Of a stretch of 64,000 bases of DNA, positions 42,094 to 49,814 are shown one piece after another; within the stretch, counting starts at the first letter, position 1; the number at the start of each line of letters is the position of its first letter. Source of the DNA: an uncultured Aquimarina sp. (GTDB lineage Bacteria; Bacteroidota; Bacteroidia; Flavobacteriales; Flavobacteriaceae); contig CANMDH010000012.1 of assembly GCA_947496555.1 (NCBI GenBank), positions 1 to 64,000 of the forward strand. The letters are read 5' to 3'. A program made the position numbers and the translations under genes. The notes under the pieces are model-generated. The model was not told the DNA's origin, did not search any database, and saw nothing but the letters and a program-made list of their open reading frames with translations.

Positions 42094-42118
42094 AGACGAC
42101 TATCAACAAGGCGTAAAA

Positions 42119-42520
42119 ATGATGAATACGGATCTTACTTTAAGAAAAATAGTTCTTTTAATATCGATTTTTTGGATAGTAACTGGATGTAATAATATTG
42201 TAAGAGTTGAAAGTCATAAAAATACCAACTTAAGGGATTCTGATCTTACCGAACCCACAAATTATGATGGAATTGAAAGCTGCGAAGAGGGACGAGAACT
42301 AGCGAAAAAGGAATTAAGAGAAGGCAAAATTAAATATATTTTTGGAGGTTTTGGAAGTCGTCAAAAGTTTCCTAAAAGGTTAAGTGAATTATATGATATC
42401 AAAATAATTACCGTAGAAGGACTATTAGGAACACCAAATCATTGTTACAATAAGGTAATGTATAAGGAAATTCAGAAAAGGTTCGGAAAAGATGCTTTTA
42501 ACAAAGCAATGGAACAATAA
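42119..42520 (+). CDS. Small lipoprotein of unknown function
   Basis: A 133-residue protein with a lipobox WIVTGC at the end of the signal sequence (residues 1-24). The mature part has paired Cys and the segment YIFGGFGSRQKFPKRLSELY, then PNHCYNKVMYKEIQKRFG. I know this pattern only from uncharacterised Bacteroidota proteins. Its gene follows the previous one by 25 bp. The cysteines in SCEEG and NHCYN may pair. Confidence 0.65.
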   Translation: MMNTDLTLRKIVLLISIFWIVTGCNNIVRVESHKNTNLRDSDLTEPTNYDGIESCEEGRELAKKELREGKIKYIFGGFGSRQKFPKRLSELYDIKIITVEGLLGTPNHCYNKVMYKEIQKRFGKDAFNKAMEQ

Positions 42521-42596
42521 AAATGATTTACCAAAACCATGTATAGCTCACTGGTAATGAATTATTTAACAAAAATCACTTAGATTAATTATCTTT

Positions 42597-42705
42597 AACG
42601 ACAACGAAAAGTACTCTTTGCCGGCACGCCACCTGGTCCATTGCCGACATTGTACCCTATCGCTACTAATCATACAAACAACGGTGTACACATTATAAGA
42701 ATGGC
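42597..42705. other. GC-richer spacer resembling a gene-cassette end
   Basis: The spacer 42521-42710 contains a locally GC-rich stretch with TGCCGGCA and ACAAACAACGGTGTACAC just before the VOC gene. Such ACAACG/GTGTA-type spacers precede and follow small genes in cassette-like regions of Bacteroidota. I could not fold it by hand into a full attC site, so this is a weak call. Confidence 0.25.
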
Positions 42706-42710
42706 CAAAA

Positions 42711-43136
42711 ATGGAAGACGATTCTCATCAGAACAGCTTATTAAGCTTAAAAACTGTTATCAGAACAAAAAACTTTGAAGCTTCAAGAATATTTTATACT
42801 CAAGTTCTAAATTTAGAAATAACAGAGGAATATAATGATGGAAATGGTTCCAAAGGATTAATAGTTAGGTTTGGTCCAGAAGGAAGTAATGCATTTTTGG
42901 AAATCTCTGAAATAACAGCTAATCATAGCTATTATCAAGAAGCATTTAGTCAAAGTGTTGAAAATGATAAGACAGATATACAGTTGAGAACCGATAATGT
43001 AAAATATTGGGCCGCCCTTTTAAAAGAAAAATGGGATGCAAGAGGCCCAATACTTCGTCCTTGGGGTTCATACTATCTATACTTGAGAGATCCAGATGGA
43101 TTGCAGATTATAATTTATCAAGAAAAAACGAAATGA
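42711..43136 (+). CDS. VOC superfamily (glyoxalase/bleomycin-resistance fold) protein
   Basis: A 141-residue protein with a vicinal-oxygen-chelate fold: the first module starts LKTVIRTKNFEASRIFYTQV, and the second ends ILRPWGSYYLYLRDPDGLQI IIYQE-type strands. The typical metal ligands His are weakly conserved, and Glu in IIIYQE may bind metal. It may detoxify or bind a small molecule. The hydrolase gene starts inside its stop (ATGA overlap), so they are translated together. Confidence 0.82.
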   Translation: MEDDSHQNSLLSLKTVIRTKNFEASRIFYTQVLNLEITEEYNDGNGSKGLIVRFGPEGSNAFLEISEITANHSYYQEAFSQSVENDKTDIQLRTDNVKYWAALLKEKWDARGPILRPWGSYYLYLRDPDGLQIIIYQEKTK

Positions 43137-44005
43137 CAGGTAATTTTATTGACACATATCGATTTAGTTTTAAAAAGATTCGAAAAAATTGGAAAGATGA
43201 TATCAATCTAATTACGACAGATTTTGGCAAAATAAGAGTATTGGACACATTAGGTGATAAACCCGTAATTCTAAATGTTCCGGATGGACCAAATGTTATT
43301 GAGCATCACCAGGAACTAATTACTAAGTTATCCGAAAATTTTAGAGTTGTTTGCTTTGAACTGCCTGGAATTGGTTTCTCATATCCAAATTCAAATTATA
43401 ATTATTCGTTTCCTAATGCGTCAAAGTTGATAATTAACCTCATGAATATTTTAAAAATAGAAAATGCAACACTTGCATTTTCTTGTTCAAATGGGTTTTA
43501 TGCTATAAAAACAGCCGAATTATTCCCTCAAAGAATTAATAGATTGTTTCTTACCCAAACACCATCCTTAGATTCAATGAATAAATGGACAGAAAATGCC
43601 ATACCAAAAATTCTTAAACTTCCCATTATCGGGCAAATTACAAACATCTTCTCTGAAAAAAAGTTTGCAAAAATTTGGTATAAATATGCGCTTCCGAAAG
43701 AAACTGACATATCTAAATATCAAAAGACCGCCTTACACTCTGTAAATAATAGAGGATGTTTCTGTTTATCAAGTTTGGTACAAGGATTGTCAAAAGAAAT
43801 AAATTCAACACTTAAAGTTTTGGAGGTTCCTTCTACCCTTATATGGGGAAACAAAGACTTTACTCATAAGAATACGAATAAAGAATCTATAATGGAACAT
43901 CTTCCAAATTGTGAAATAATTGAATTTCATAATTGTGGACATTTCCCTGAACTCGAAAACACAGATAAATATGTAAACCTTATAAATGAAAGAATGAAAG
44001 AATGA
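43133..44005 (+). CDS. Alpha/beta hydrolase
   Basis: A 290-residue protein. Catalytic Ser is in the nucleophile elbow FSCSNGF (about residue 108), Asp in WGNKDFTH and His in NCGHFPELE near the C-terminus. The usual Gly before the elbow Ser is replaced by Ser (SCSNG instead of GxSxG). ATG 43133 overlaps the VOC stop by 4 bp and gives a domain-sized protein; an upstream start inside the VOC gene is unlikely. Substrate unknown; the VOC partner suggests a small aromatic or xenobiotic substrate. Confidence 0.83.
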   Translation: MTGNFIDTYRFSFKKIRKNWKDDINLITTDFGKIRVLDTLGDKPVILNVPDGPNVIEHHQELITKLSENFRVVCFELPGIGFSYPNSNYNYSFPNASKLIINLMNILKIENATLAFSCSNGFYAIKTAELFPQRINRLFLTQTPSLDSMNKWTENAIPKILKLPIIGQITNIFSEKKFAKIWYKYALPKETDISKYQKTALHSVNNRGCFCLSSLVQGLSKEINSTLKVLEVPSTLIWGNKDFTHKNTNKESIMEHLPNCEIIEFHNCGHFPELENTDKYVNLINERMKE

Positions 44006-44027
44006 AAGAATAATATGTATTACAACA

Positions 44028-44759
44028 ATGAAATTCAAACTAATACCCATACTCGATTTTATCGAAGACCTGTACGGCAAACCACGATCTAGAGAACGGT
44101 TTACAGAATATCTCTTTAAACTGCAAGGGACCGACAAAAACAACTTAGAAATACCAATTATGGGATTTAATCCTATGGCCAAAGAACAGGTACTTCAAAA
44201 AATTAAAGAATTAAGAAATATTGGGACAGAGGAGACCATTTCAGAAACGTTATACGAGTTAAATTTCAAGCCTCTTAAACAAGGATCTAAAATTATAAAA
44301 GTAGTACCAAACCTGGCTGATGATCTTGGAGGAGCTTGGACCAATCGTTACGTAACAGATTTTGATAGCAAGTTCAAGATAAATGCTCTTGTTAGGCGTG
44401 ACTTCTGCACACCTTATTTTTGGACCAGCGAAAATTATGACAAAAATCTTATCAAAAAGAGAACATTAGCATACGCATATCGCACTATCTATTGGTTAGA
44501 AAATAGTGAACTAAAGACATTAGAAGATCATTTGAAACAAGAGACTTTTGTAAGCAAACAAATTAATGAGGTTGTTGATCTAAAAGAAGAAAGCTTTGAT
44601 TTCATTAAGGCGTTTTACGAAGAAAATAAATATAAAGATGATTACAGTATTATCTTCAATTTCTTTTATGAGGATAGTGCCTCCTTATCTTTAAGCTATC
44701 CAACCTACGGAATTAAAGAAGTTAACGGATTTGACTATGCAAAAATGTTGGCAAGTTAG
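44028..44759 (+). CDS. Hypothetical protein
   Basis: A 243-residue soluble protein without signal peptide or recognised domain. The middle part has a conserved-looking NLADDLGGAWTNRYVTDF and two aromatic-rich segments (YFWTSENYDKNLIKKRTLAY). The tail has acidic and aromatic residues (YEDSASLSLSYPTYG). It follows the hydrolase by 22 bp and ends the accessory stretch. The 274-bp spacer after it has no frame I can support. Confidence 0.6.
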   Translation: MKFKLIPILDFIEDLYGKPRSRERFTEYLFKLQGTDKNNLEIPIMGFNPMAKEQVLQKIKELRNIGTEETISETLYELNFKPLKQGSKIIKVVPNLADDLGGAWTNRYVTDFDSKFKINALVRRDFCTPYFWTSENYDKNLIKKRTLAYAYRTIYWLENSELKTLEDHLKQETFVSKQINEVVDLKEESFDFIKAFYEENKYKDDYSIIFNFFYEDSASLSLSYPTYGIKEVNGFDYAKMLAS

Positions 44760-45033
44760 TTTTACATATAAATTACCAGTTACACGGATCCAAAGGTTCT
44801 AAGATCAATTCTAAAAGAGGTTTCCTACGGTGTAATATTATAATATTGCTCATAAAAATCATTTTTTAGAAATGAGATTTCTAGGATACTAGCCTATAAT
44901 GACTACAGACTGGCTACCAAAAACACATTCCATCCTCAAATATTTACAGTTCGGTAGGTTAGTTTATAAAAGGTACTCGAATTTATAGACATTTGAATCA
45001 TCAAAAATCAAATAACTATAAAACTGTAAGTAT

Positions 45034-45453
45034 ATGAAAACTCTAGCATTATTAGTTACTCTTTTAATCTCAAACTTTATTATCAATGCTCAAGAACCTA
45101 ATGGAGTAACCATTACGGTAACCGTGCCCAACATCACCAGTTCTGACGGCGAAGTACTTTTTGGATTGTATGACGAAAATACGTTTATGAAAGCGGCTCC
45201 AATACAAGGTGAAAAAAGCGAAATCATAGATGGTGTAGCCAAAATTGTTTTTAAGAATGTACCCGAGGGAGTTTTTGCCATCTCCTGTTTTCATGATAAA
45301 AATGGAAACAATAGAATGGATTTTGAAGAAAACGGAATGCCAAAAGAAAGTTACGGGGTATCGAATAACAATATGAGTTATGGTCCACCAATGTGGAGTG
45401 ATGCAAAATTCGAAGTGGGAGCTGAAGATTTAGATCTGGAAATTAGAATGTAG
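45034..45453 (+). CDS. DUF2141 family secreted protein
   Basis: A 139-residue protein with a signal peptide (ends INAQ) and a DUF2141 domain: VLFGLYDENTFMKAAP, FAISCFHDKNGNNRMDFEEN and the terminal YGVSNNNMSYGPPMWSDAKF. It is a paralogue of the protein at 19308 (both end YGVSNN and FxPPxW), but stands alone with a strong terminator and no TonB receptor. The Asp/Asn-rich loop DKNGNNRMDFEE could bind calcium; this is inference. Confidence 0.86.
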   Translation: MKTLALLVTLLISNFIINAQEPNGVTITVTVPNITSSDGEVLFGLYDENTFMKAAPIQGEKSEIIDGVAKIVFKNVPEGVFAISCFHDKNGNNRMDFEENGMPKESYGVSNNNMSYGPPMWSDAKFEVGAEDLDLEIRM

Positions 45454-45481
45454 GAATACAAATCAATATTCATCAATCAAT

Positions 45482-45518
45482 AGAAATTGTACCAGGAGGT
45501 ACAATTTCTTTTTTTTTC
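45482..45518 (+). terminator. Rho-independent terminator
   Basis: AGAAATTGTACC / GGTACAATTTCT, a 12-bp stem with a 4-nt loop and a T-run, 29 bp after the DUF2141 stop. Confidence 0.95.
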
Positions 45519-45583
45519 GCCATAAAACAATAGATAAAATAAATTTTTTGTAAAAATTTAATAAATATTATCGATAGCTTTTT

Positions 45584-45591
45584 TATTTTTG
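45584..45591 (+). promoter_or_regulatory. -7 box for oxyR
   Basis: TATTTTTG matches TAnnTTTG and lies 18 bp before the start codon. The TTTTTTG run at 45544 is too far upstream for a normal -33 element. Confidence 0.45.
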
Positions 45592-45609
45592 TCGTACAAA
45601 GAATAACTT

Positions 45610-46560
45610 ATGACCATTACACAATTAAAATATGTGCTTGCAGTGGCAGAGCATCAAAATTTTACCAAAGCAGCCGAAAAAACATTTGTAACACAGCCTA
45701 CGCTAAGTATGCAAATTCAAAAGCTTGAAGAAGAGTTAGACATCCTCATTTTTGATCGAAGTAAAAAACCTATTGCGCTCACAGAAGTGGGAAGTAAACT
45801 AGTTGAACAAGCACGAAATATTGTTAATGAAAGTGAGCGTATACAGGATATTGTAGACCAGCAAAAAGGGTTTATTGGTGGGGAGTTTAAGCTTGGAGTG
45901 ATTCCAACTGTGATGCCCACACTGTTACCAATGTTTTTGAATAATTTTATTAAAAAATACCCTAAAGTAAAGCTTAAAATAGAAGAATTAAATACGGAGG
46001 CTATTATTGAACGCCTTCAGGATGGTCATTTGGATGCTGCAATTGCGGCTACTCCTTTAGAAAATGAAGGTATCAAAGAACGTGTTTTGTATTATGAGCC
46101 TTTTGTTGGTTATATTCCTTCTATGCACAGATTAAACCAGAAGAAAAAAATCAATGTGACCGACCTGGATATCGATGACATGCTTTTGCTAGAGGATGGA
46201 CACTGTTTTAGAGACGGGATCATCAATCTATGTAAAACCCAGAAAAGTTATGACGAGGATCACTTTCAATTAGAAAGCGGAAGTTTTGAAACCTTAATAA
46301 AACTTGCCAATGAGGGATTAGGAATGACTCTACTTCCCTATTTACACACATTGGATATCAAGAACAATGAAAAAAACAACCTTCACTATTTTAACGAGCC
46401 CTCTCCTGCAAGAGAAGTTAGCCTGATTTTTAACAAAAGTGAACTAAAAATGCAAATAATAGAAGCGTTGCATTCTACAATAGCGGGCGTGGTAAAAGGA
46501 GCAATTGCTTTTCAGAATGTTCAAATTATAAGTCCCCTTACAAAAGCAAAAAGCGACTAA
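45610..46560 (+). CDS. oxyR: Hydrogen peroxide-sensing LysR-type regulator OxyR
   Basis: A 316-residue LysR-family protein. The winged helix-turn-helix (about 1-60: FTKAAEKTFVTQPTLSMQIQ) is followed by the redox domain. The peroxide-sensing cysteines fall at Cys199 and Cys208 in GHCFRDGIINLCK, the same numbers and spacing as in E. coli OxyR. Oxidation would form the disulfide and switch on catalase and peroxidase genes. No oxidative-stress gene is directly adjacent. The stop codon lies within the terminator stem. Confidence 0.95.
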   Translation: MTITQLKYVLAVAEHQNFTKAAEKTFVTQPTLSMQIQKLEEELDILIFDRSKKPIALTEVGSKLVEQARNIVNESERIQDIVDQQKGFIGGEFKLGVIPTVMPTLLPMFLNNFIKKYPKVKLKIEELNTEAIIERLQDGHLDAAIAATPLENEGIKERVLYYEPFVGYIPSMHRLNQKKKINVTDLDIDDMLLLEDGHCFRDGIINLCKTQKSYDEDHFQLESGSFETLIKLANEGLGMTLLPYLHTLDIKNNEKNNLHYFNEPSPAREVSLIFNKSELKMQIIEALHSTIAGVVKGAIAFQNVQIISPLTKAKSD

Positions 46561-46575
46561 AAAGTCGCTTTTTTT
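46550..46575 (+). terminator. Terminator overlapping the oxyR stop codon
   Basis: AAAGCGACT / AGTCGCTTT, a 9-bp stem, with a T-run. The left arm contains the end of the oxyR reading frame. Confidence 0.9.
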
Positions 46576-46576
46576 G

Positions 46577-46774
46577 TTATGCTTTTAAATAAATTAAACA
46601 AGATTGTAATTCTGGTTGTTTTACGGTTAGAGATTGAATCCATATTTTTAATTCTTCAATCTCATGCGGAAGTAGTCTGTTTAGTGCTTTAAGAACTTCC
46701 TTTGTAAAAAGATTAACATCAAAACTTACTTTTTTAAGCACAGTTTTAGTGTAATCGAACATTGCTCTAGCCAT
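46577..46774 (-). CDS. Conserved 65-residue hypothetical protein
   Basis: A small helical protein (starts MARAMFDYTKTVLKKVSFDV; ends LQSCLIYLKA) that I recognise as conserved across Flavobacteriia without a known function. It has a Leu-rich middle (KEVLKALNRLLPHEIEELKI) and a single Cys. The start is the first ATG. It is monocistronic, convergent with oxyR, and its 3' end meets the oxyR terminator. Confidence 0.75.
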   Translation of the reverse strand: MARAMFDYTKTVLKKVSFDVNLFTKEVLKALNRLLPHEIEELKIWIQSLTVKQPELQSCLIYLKA

Positions 46775-46908
46775 AAATTAATAGGGGTTTAGAATGTTAG
46801 GTTTAAAACAAGTAATTGTAGGAATAAGCTTACATTTTTAAAAGTTGTCTACGCTAATATATGCAAATAAAACCAAAAAAATGGTCATTTAGCGCTTATT
46901 TAACACAG

Positions 46909-47709
46909 TTAAAAACTATTATCGCCATCTAAAATGTCTCCTAAACCTCCTAAAATACTACCTTCGCCTTTACTTTTTCCTCCTCCTCTTGGAGCCAACG
47001 CTAATACACGATTTGCAAGTCGACTAAAAGGTAACGATTGTATATACACAACTCCTGGTCCTGTTAAAGTTGCAAAGAATAGCCCTTCTCCTCCAAAAAT
47101 GGTATTTTTTATTCCTCCAACAAATTCTATATCATAATTTATTCCTTGAGAGAAACCTATAATACATCCTGTATCGATTTTCAATTTTTCTCCGGGCTGC
47201 AATTCCTTACGCGCTGTAGTTCCGCCGGCATGTACAAATGCCATACCGTCTCCTTCCAGCTTTTGCATAATAAACCCTTCTCCACCAAATAGGCCTCTAC
47301 CAAGTTTTCTAGAGAATTCGATGCCTATCGAAACTCCTTTTGCCGCGCATAAAAACGCATCTTTTTGGCAAATGAATTTCCCTCCGTAATTAGTTAAATC
47401 AATGGGGATTATCTTTCCTGGATAAGGTGAAGCAAAACTTACTTTCTTTTTACCTGAAACTTGATTGTAAAAAGCGGTCATAAATAAACTTTCTCCAGTT
47501 AAAAGGCGTTTTCCCGCTCCAAAGATTTTACCCAAAACTCCTTGATCCTTTGCAGAGCCATCTCCAAAGATAGTATCCATTTTTATACCATCATCCATCA
47601 TCATAAAACTTCCTGCTTCGGCAATAACGCCTTCATTAGGATCAAGTTCTATCTCTACGTACTGCATTTCTTCTCCAATGATCTCGTAGTCTATTTCGTG
47701 TGCTGTCAT
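46909..47709 (-). CDS. TIGR00266 / AIM24 family protein
   Basis: A 266-residue beta-rich protein: EIIGEEMQYVEIELDPNEGV, EAGSFMMMDDGI, LFMTAFYNQVSGKKKVSFAS, and GGEGFIMQKLEGDGMAFVHA. The domain is related to the mitochondrial AIM24 fold and phage tail-like beta prisms. It ends in Gly-rich sequence (GGGKSKGEGSILGGLGDIL). Function unknown; a membrane-stress role is suggested for relatives. Soluble, no signal peptide. Confidence 0.88.
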   Translation of the reverse strand: MTAHEIDYEIIGEEMQYVEIELDPNEGVIAEAGSFMMMDDGIKMDTIFGDGSAKDQGVLGKIFGAGKRLLTGESLFMTAFYNQVSGKKKVSFASPYPGKIIPIDLTNYGGKFICQKDAFLCAAKGVSIGIEFSRKLGRGLFGGEGFIMQKLEGDGMAFVHAGGTTARKELQPGEKLKIDTGCIIGFSQGINYDIEFVGGIKNTIFGGEGLFFATLTGPGVVYIQSLPFSRLANRVLALAPRGGGKSKGEGSILGGLGDILDGDNSF

Positions 47710-47816
47710 ATTTTTAATGTTTAATTTTTATTGATTAATGAATAGTTCAGTTTATTAGTAAATCTTTTTTTAAAATGTTACAAAACTTACTATAGATCAT
47801 TTTGAATTATTCATTA

Positions 47817-48272
47817 TCAATTCTTCACTTTTACAGTCCATTCAAAATTAAAGGTTGATACTTCTACCCCTTCTTTATTGGTGCCTATAGATTTCATCCA
47901 TACGGTTTGTCCTTCTCCTGTCTCAATGGTTTTTTTTATGGCATCTTCTACCAAATGTCCATCATTACATACAAAAGTGATTCGTCCCGTCGCTTTTTTG
48001 GTGAAAGTGGCATTGTTATTGGCAACCAGCATAGATATCTTCTTTCCGCTATTTCTTATATACCCAGTTACCATAGCTCCCGTCGTTAACTCGGCAGCCA
48101 TTCCTTGTACTGCCCAAAACATAGAATTAAAAGGGTTCTGATTAATCCATCTGTGCTTCACTGTAACGGTGCAGCTGTTTCTATCTATCTTTTTTACTCG
48201 TATTCCGCATAACCATGCAGAAGGTAATTTGAACAATAAAAATGTATTTAGTTTTCCAGGAGTGATATTCAT
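47817..48272 (-). CDS. DUF4442 family (hotdog-fold thioesterase-like) protein
   Basis: A 151-residue protein: SAWLCGIRVKKIDRNSCTVT, NPFNSMFWAVQGMAAELTTG (central helix of the hotdog fold) and FVCNDGHLVEDAI. Relatives are called DUF4442 and are usually linked to acyl-CoA thioester hydrolysis, which has not been shown for this family. A matching promoter lies upstream on this strand. Confidence 0.82.
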   Translation of the reverse strand: MNITPGKLNTFLLFKLPSAWLCGIRVKKIDRNSCTVTVKHRWINQNPFNSMFWAVQGMAAELTTGAMVTGYIRNSGKKISMLVANNNATFTKKATGRITFVCNDGHLVEDAIKKTIETGEGQTVWMKSIGTNKEGVEVSTFNFEWTVKVKN

Positions 48273-48302
48273 TGTATTAGCTTTTAATTATCACAATATA
48301 GG

Positions 48303-48332
48303 CAAAACTAAGGTTGCAATCTTAGTTGCAAA
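48303..48332 (-). promoter_or_regulatory. Promoter of the DUF4442 gene
   Basis: On the minus strand a TTTG (-33) and TAGTTTTG (-7) are separated by 18 bp, the flavobacterial layout, starting 31 bp before the ATG. Confidence 0.6.
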
Positions 48333-48365
48333 ATCTTAAATTTATGTTAAATTATGGTACTATGT

Positions 48366-48398
48366 TTTGCATAATACCTTTTTTTAGATATATATTTG
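48366..48398 (+). promoter_or_regulatory. Promoter of the DUF4870 gene
   Basis: TTTG (48366-48369), 21 bp, then TATATTTG (48391-48398): both boxes of the flavobacterial consensus. The two promoters in this 154-bp spacer are divergent. Confidence 0.65.
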
Positions 48399-48426
48399 CA
48401 TAAGAAACTATTATATACTTTTAAAA

Positions 48427-48879
48427 ATGTTAAATAACAACCACAAAAATATAGCAACCTTTATGCACCTGGGAATATTCTCAAGGTATATAATTCCATT
48501 TGGGAATTACATAATTCCCATCTTGTTATGGACCGTTAACAAAGACAAATCAGAATTTATAGACAGACATGGAAAGGAAGCAATTAACTTTCAGTTAAGT
48601 GTTTTACTATACACGATAATTTTGGGTATGCTTTCTATTCCCTTCTTTGTTTTTAATATTTTCGGAGATGTCAGCTTTCATGATTTTATTCATTTTGATG
48701 ATTTACACATCAATATTTCTGAGCCAGGAGGATTTAGAACATTGATTGGTGCTTCTTTTATAGGTGTAATTGCTTTGGCAGGTTTTTTTCTGGAAATTGT
48801 TTTTATCATTTCAGCAGCAATTAAAGCAAACAAAGGTGAAGAATATAAGTACCCGTTAACCATAAGATTTATAAAATAA
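48427..48879 (+). CDS. DUF4870 domain-containing membrane protein
   Basis: A 150-residue protein with three hydrophobic segments and the family's motifs: NIATFMHLGIFSRYIIPFGN at the start, DRHGKEAINFQLSVLLY in the middle, and the terminal hydrophobic helix. It is the first gene of a run of short membrane and regulatory genes (48427-53255). Related proteins contain Tic20-like folds; function not known. Confidence 0.85.
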   Translation: MLNNNHKNIATFMHLGIFSRYIIPFGNYIIPILLWTVNKDKSEFIDRHGKEAINFQLSVLLYTIILGMLSIPFFVFNIFGDVSFHDFIHFDDLHINISEPGGFRTLIGASFIGVIALAGFFLEIVFIISAAIKANKGEEYKYPLTIRFIK

Positions 48880-48883
48880 TATA

Positions 48884-49417
48884 ATGAGGTCATCTATCAA
48901 CATAAAATATATTCTATTAACTGCCATTGCAGTTGTGCTTTCATTCTTTTTTCATGAGTTGGCGCATCTAATTGCAGGAGAGGCATTAGGATACGATATG
49001 AAGATGACTCTTAATTCTGCTTTCATAGCCAAAGGGGAATACACAAGTGCTTGGCACGAACAAATGGTAAGTGCAGCAGGACCGATATTCACGATTATTG
49101 TATCATTTGTATTTTTTTACATCATCAGAAAAACCAACAATATATATTTATATCCATTTTTATTCTTTGGCTTTTACATGAGGTTTATGGCAATGATAAT
49201 TTCTATAATACATCCAAATGACGAAGCTAGAATTAGTGCCTGGTTCGGACTTGGAAACTGGATATTACCATTAATGGTATGTTTTACATTGCTATTTCTA
49301 TTAATAAAAACATCAAAAGAACAGAAGTACACTATAAAATTTAACCTAATCAATTATCTTTTAGCATCGGTATTTGTAGCTGTTGTTGTACTCACTGATC
49401 AATATTTATTTAAATAA
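48884..49417 (+). CDS. M50-like membrane metallopeptidase homologue
   Basis: A 177-residue membrane protein with four or five helices. The N-terminal helix carries a zinc motif HELAH (24-28), with a following AGPIFTIIVSF that resembles the site-2-protease family. The second ligand region (HPNDEARIS, about 108-116) differs from the usual LDG-type motif, so activity is uncertain. It is 4 bp after the DUF4870 gene and probably co-transcribed. Confidence 0.65.
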   Translation: MRSSINIKYILLTAIAVVLSFFFHELAHLIAGEALGYDMKMTLNSAFIAKGEYTSAWHEQMVSAAGPIFTIIVSFVFFYIIRKTNNIYLYPFLFFGFYMRFMAMIISIIHPNDEARISAWFGLGNWILPLMVCFTLLFLLIKTSKEQKYTIKFNLINYLLASVFVAVVVLTDQYLFK

Positions 49418-49477
49418 TTCATCAATCATTAATCATCAATCAAAAAATGAACAGTTTAACTTTTAAAAATTAGTTTT

Positions 49478-49813
49478 ATGAAGATCGAAAACACAAAAGC
49501 GCAAATGCGCAAAGGTGTTCTGGAATATTGCATACTTTCTATCCTTAAGGACGATGATGCCTATGTAGCTGAAATTTTGGAAACCCTTAAAGATGCAAAG
49601 ATGCTCGTGGTAGAAGGTACTATTTACCCCTTGCTAACCAGATTGAAAAATGCAGGACTACTTAGCTATCGCTGGGAAGAATCTACCTCTGGACCACCTC
49701 GTAAATATTATGGACTCACAGAAACCGGAAAATTGTTTCTAAAAGAATTAAATACCACTTGGGATGAACTACGAAATGCGGTAAATGTGGTAACTAAACA
49801 AAAAAAGAAGTAA
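49478..49813 (+). CDS. PadR family transcriptional regulator
   Basis: A 111-residue winged helix-turn-helix protein: KGVLEYCILSILKDDDAYVA, VVEGTIYPLLTRLKNAGLLS and WEESTSGPPRKYYGLTETGK are all PadR hallmarks. It probably represses its own operon. A PspC gene starts 1 bp after its stop. A 21-bp segment upstream (49440-49460) recurs before the head-GIN gene at 51618. Confidence 0.93.
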   Translation: MKIENTKAQMRKGVLEYCILSILKDDDAYVAEILETLKDAKMLVVEGTIYPLLTRLKNAGLLSYRWEESTSGPPRKYYGLTETGKLFLKELNTTWDELRNAVNVVTKQKKK

Positions 49814-49814
49814 A

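Noticed and set aside
43007-43132. Upstream extension of the alpha/beta hydrolase into the VOC gene
   Set aside because: The frame there is antagonistic to the conserved VOC coding sequence, while ATG 43133 gives a normal hydrolase N-terminus with a 4-bp stop-start overlap.
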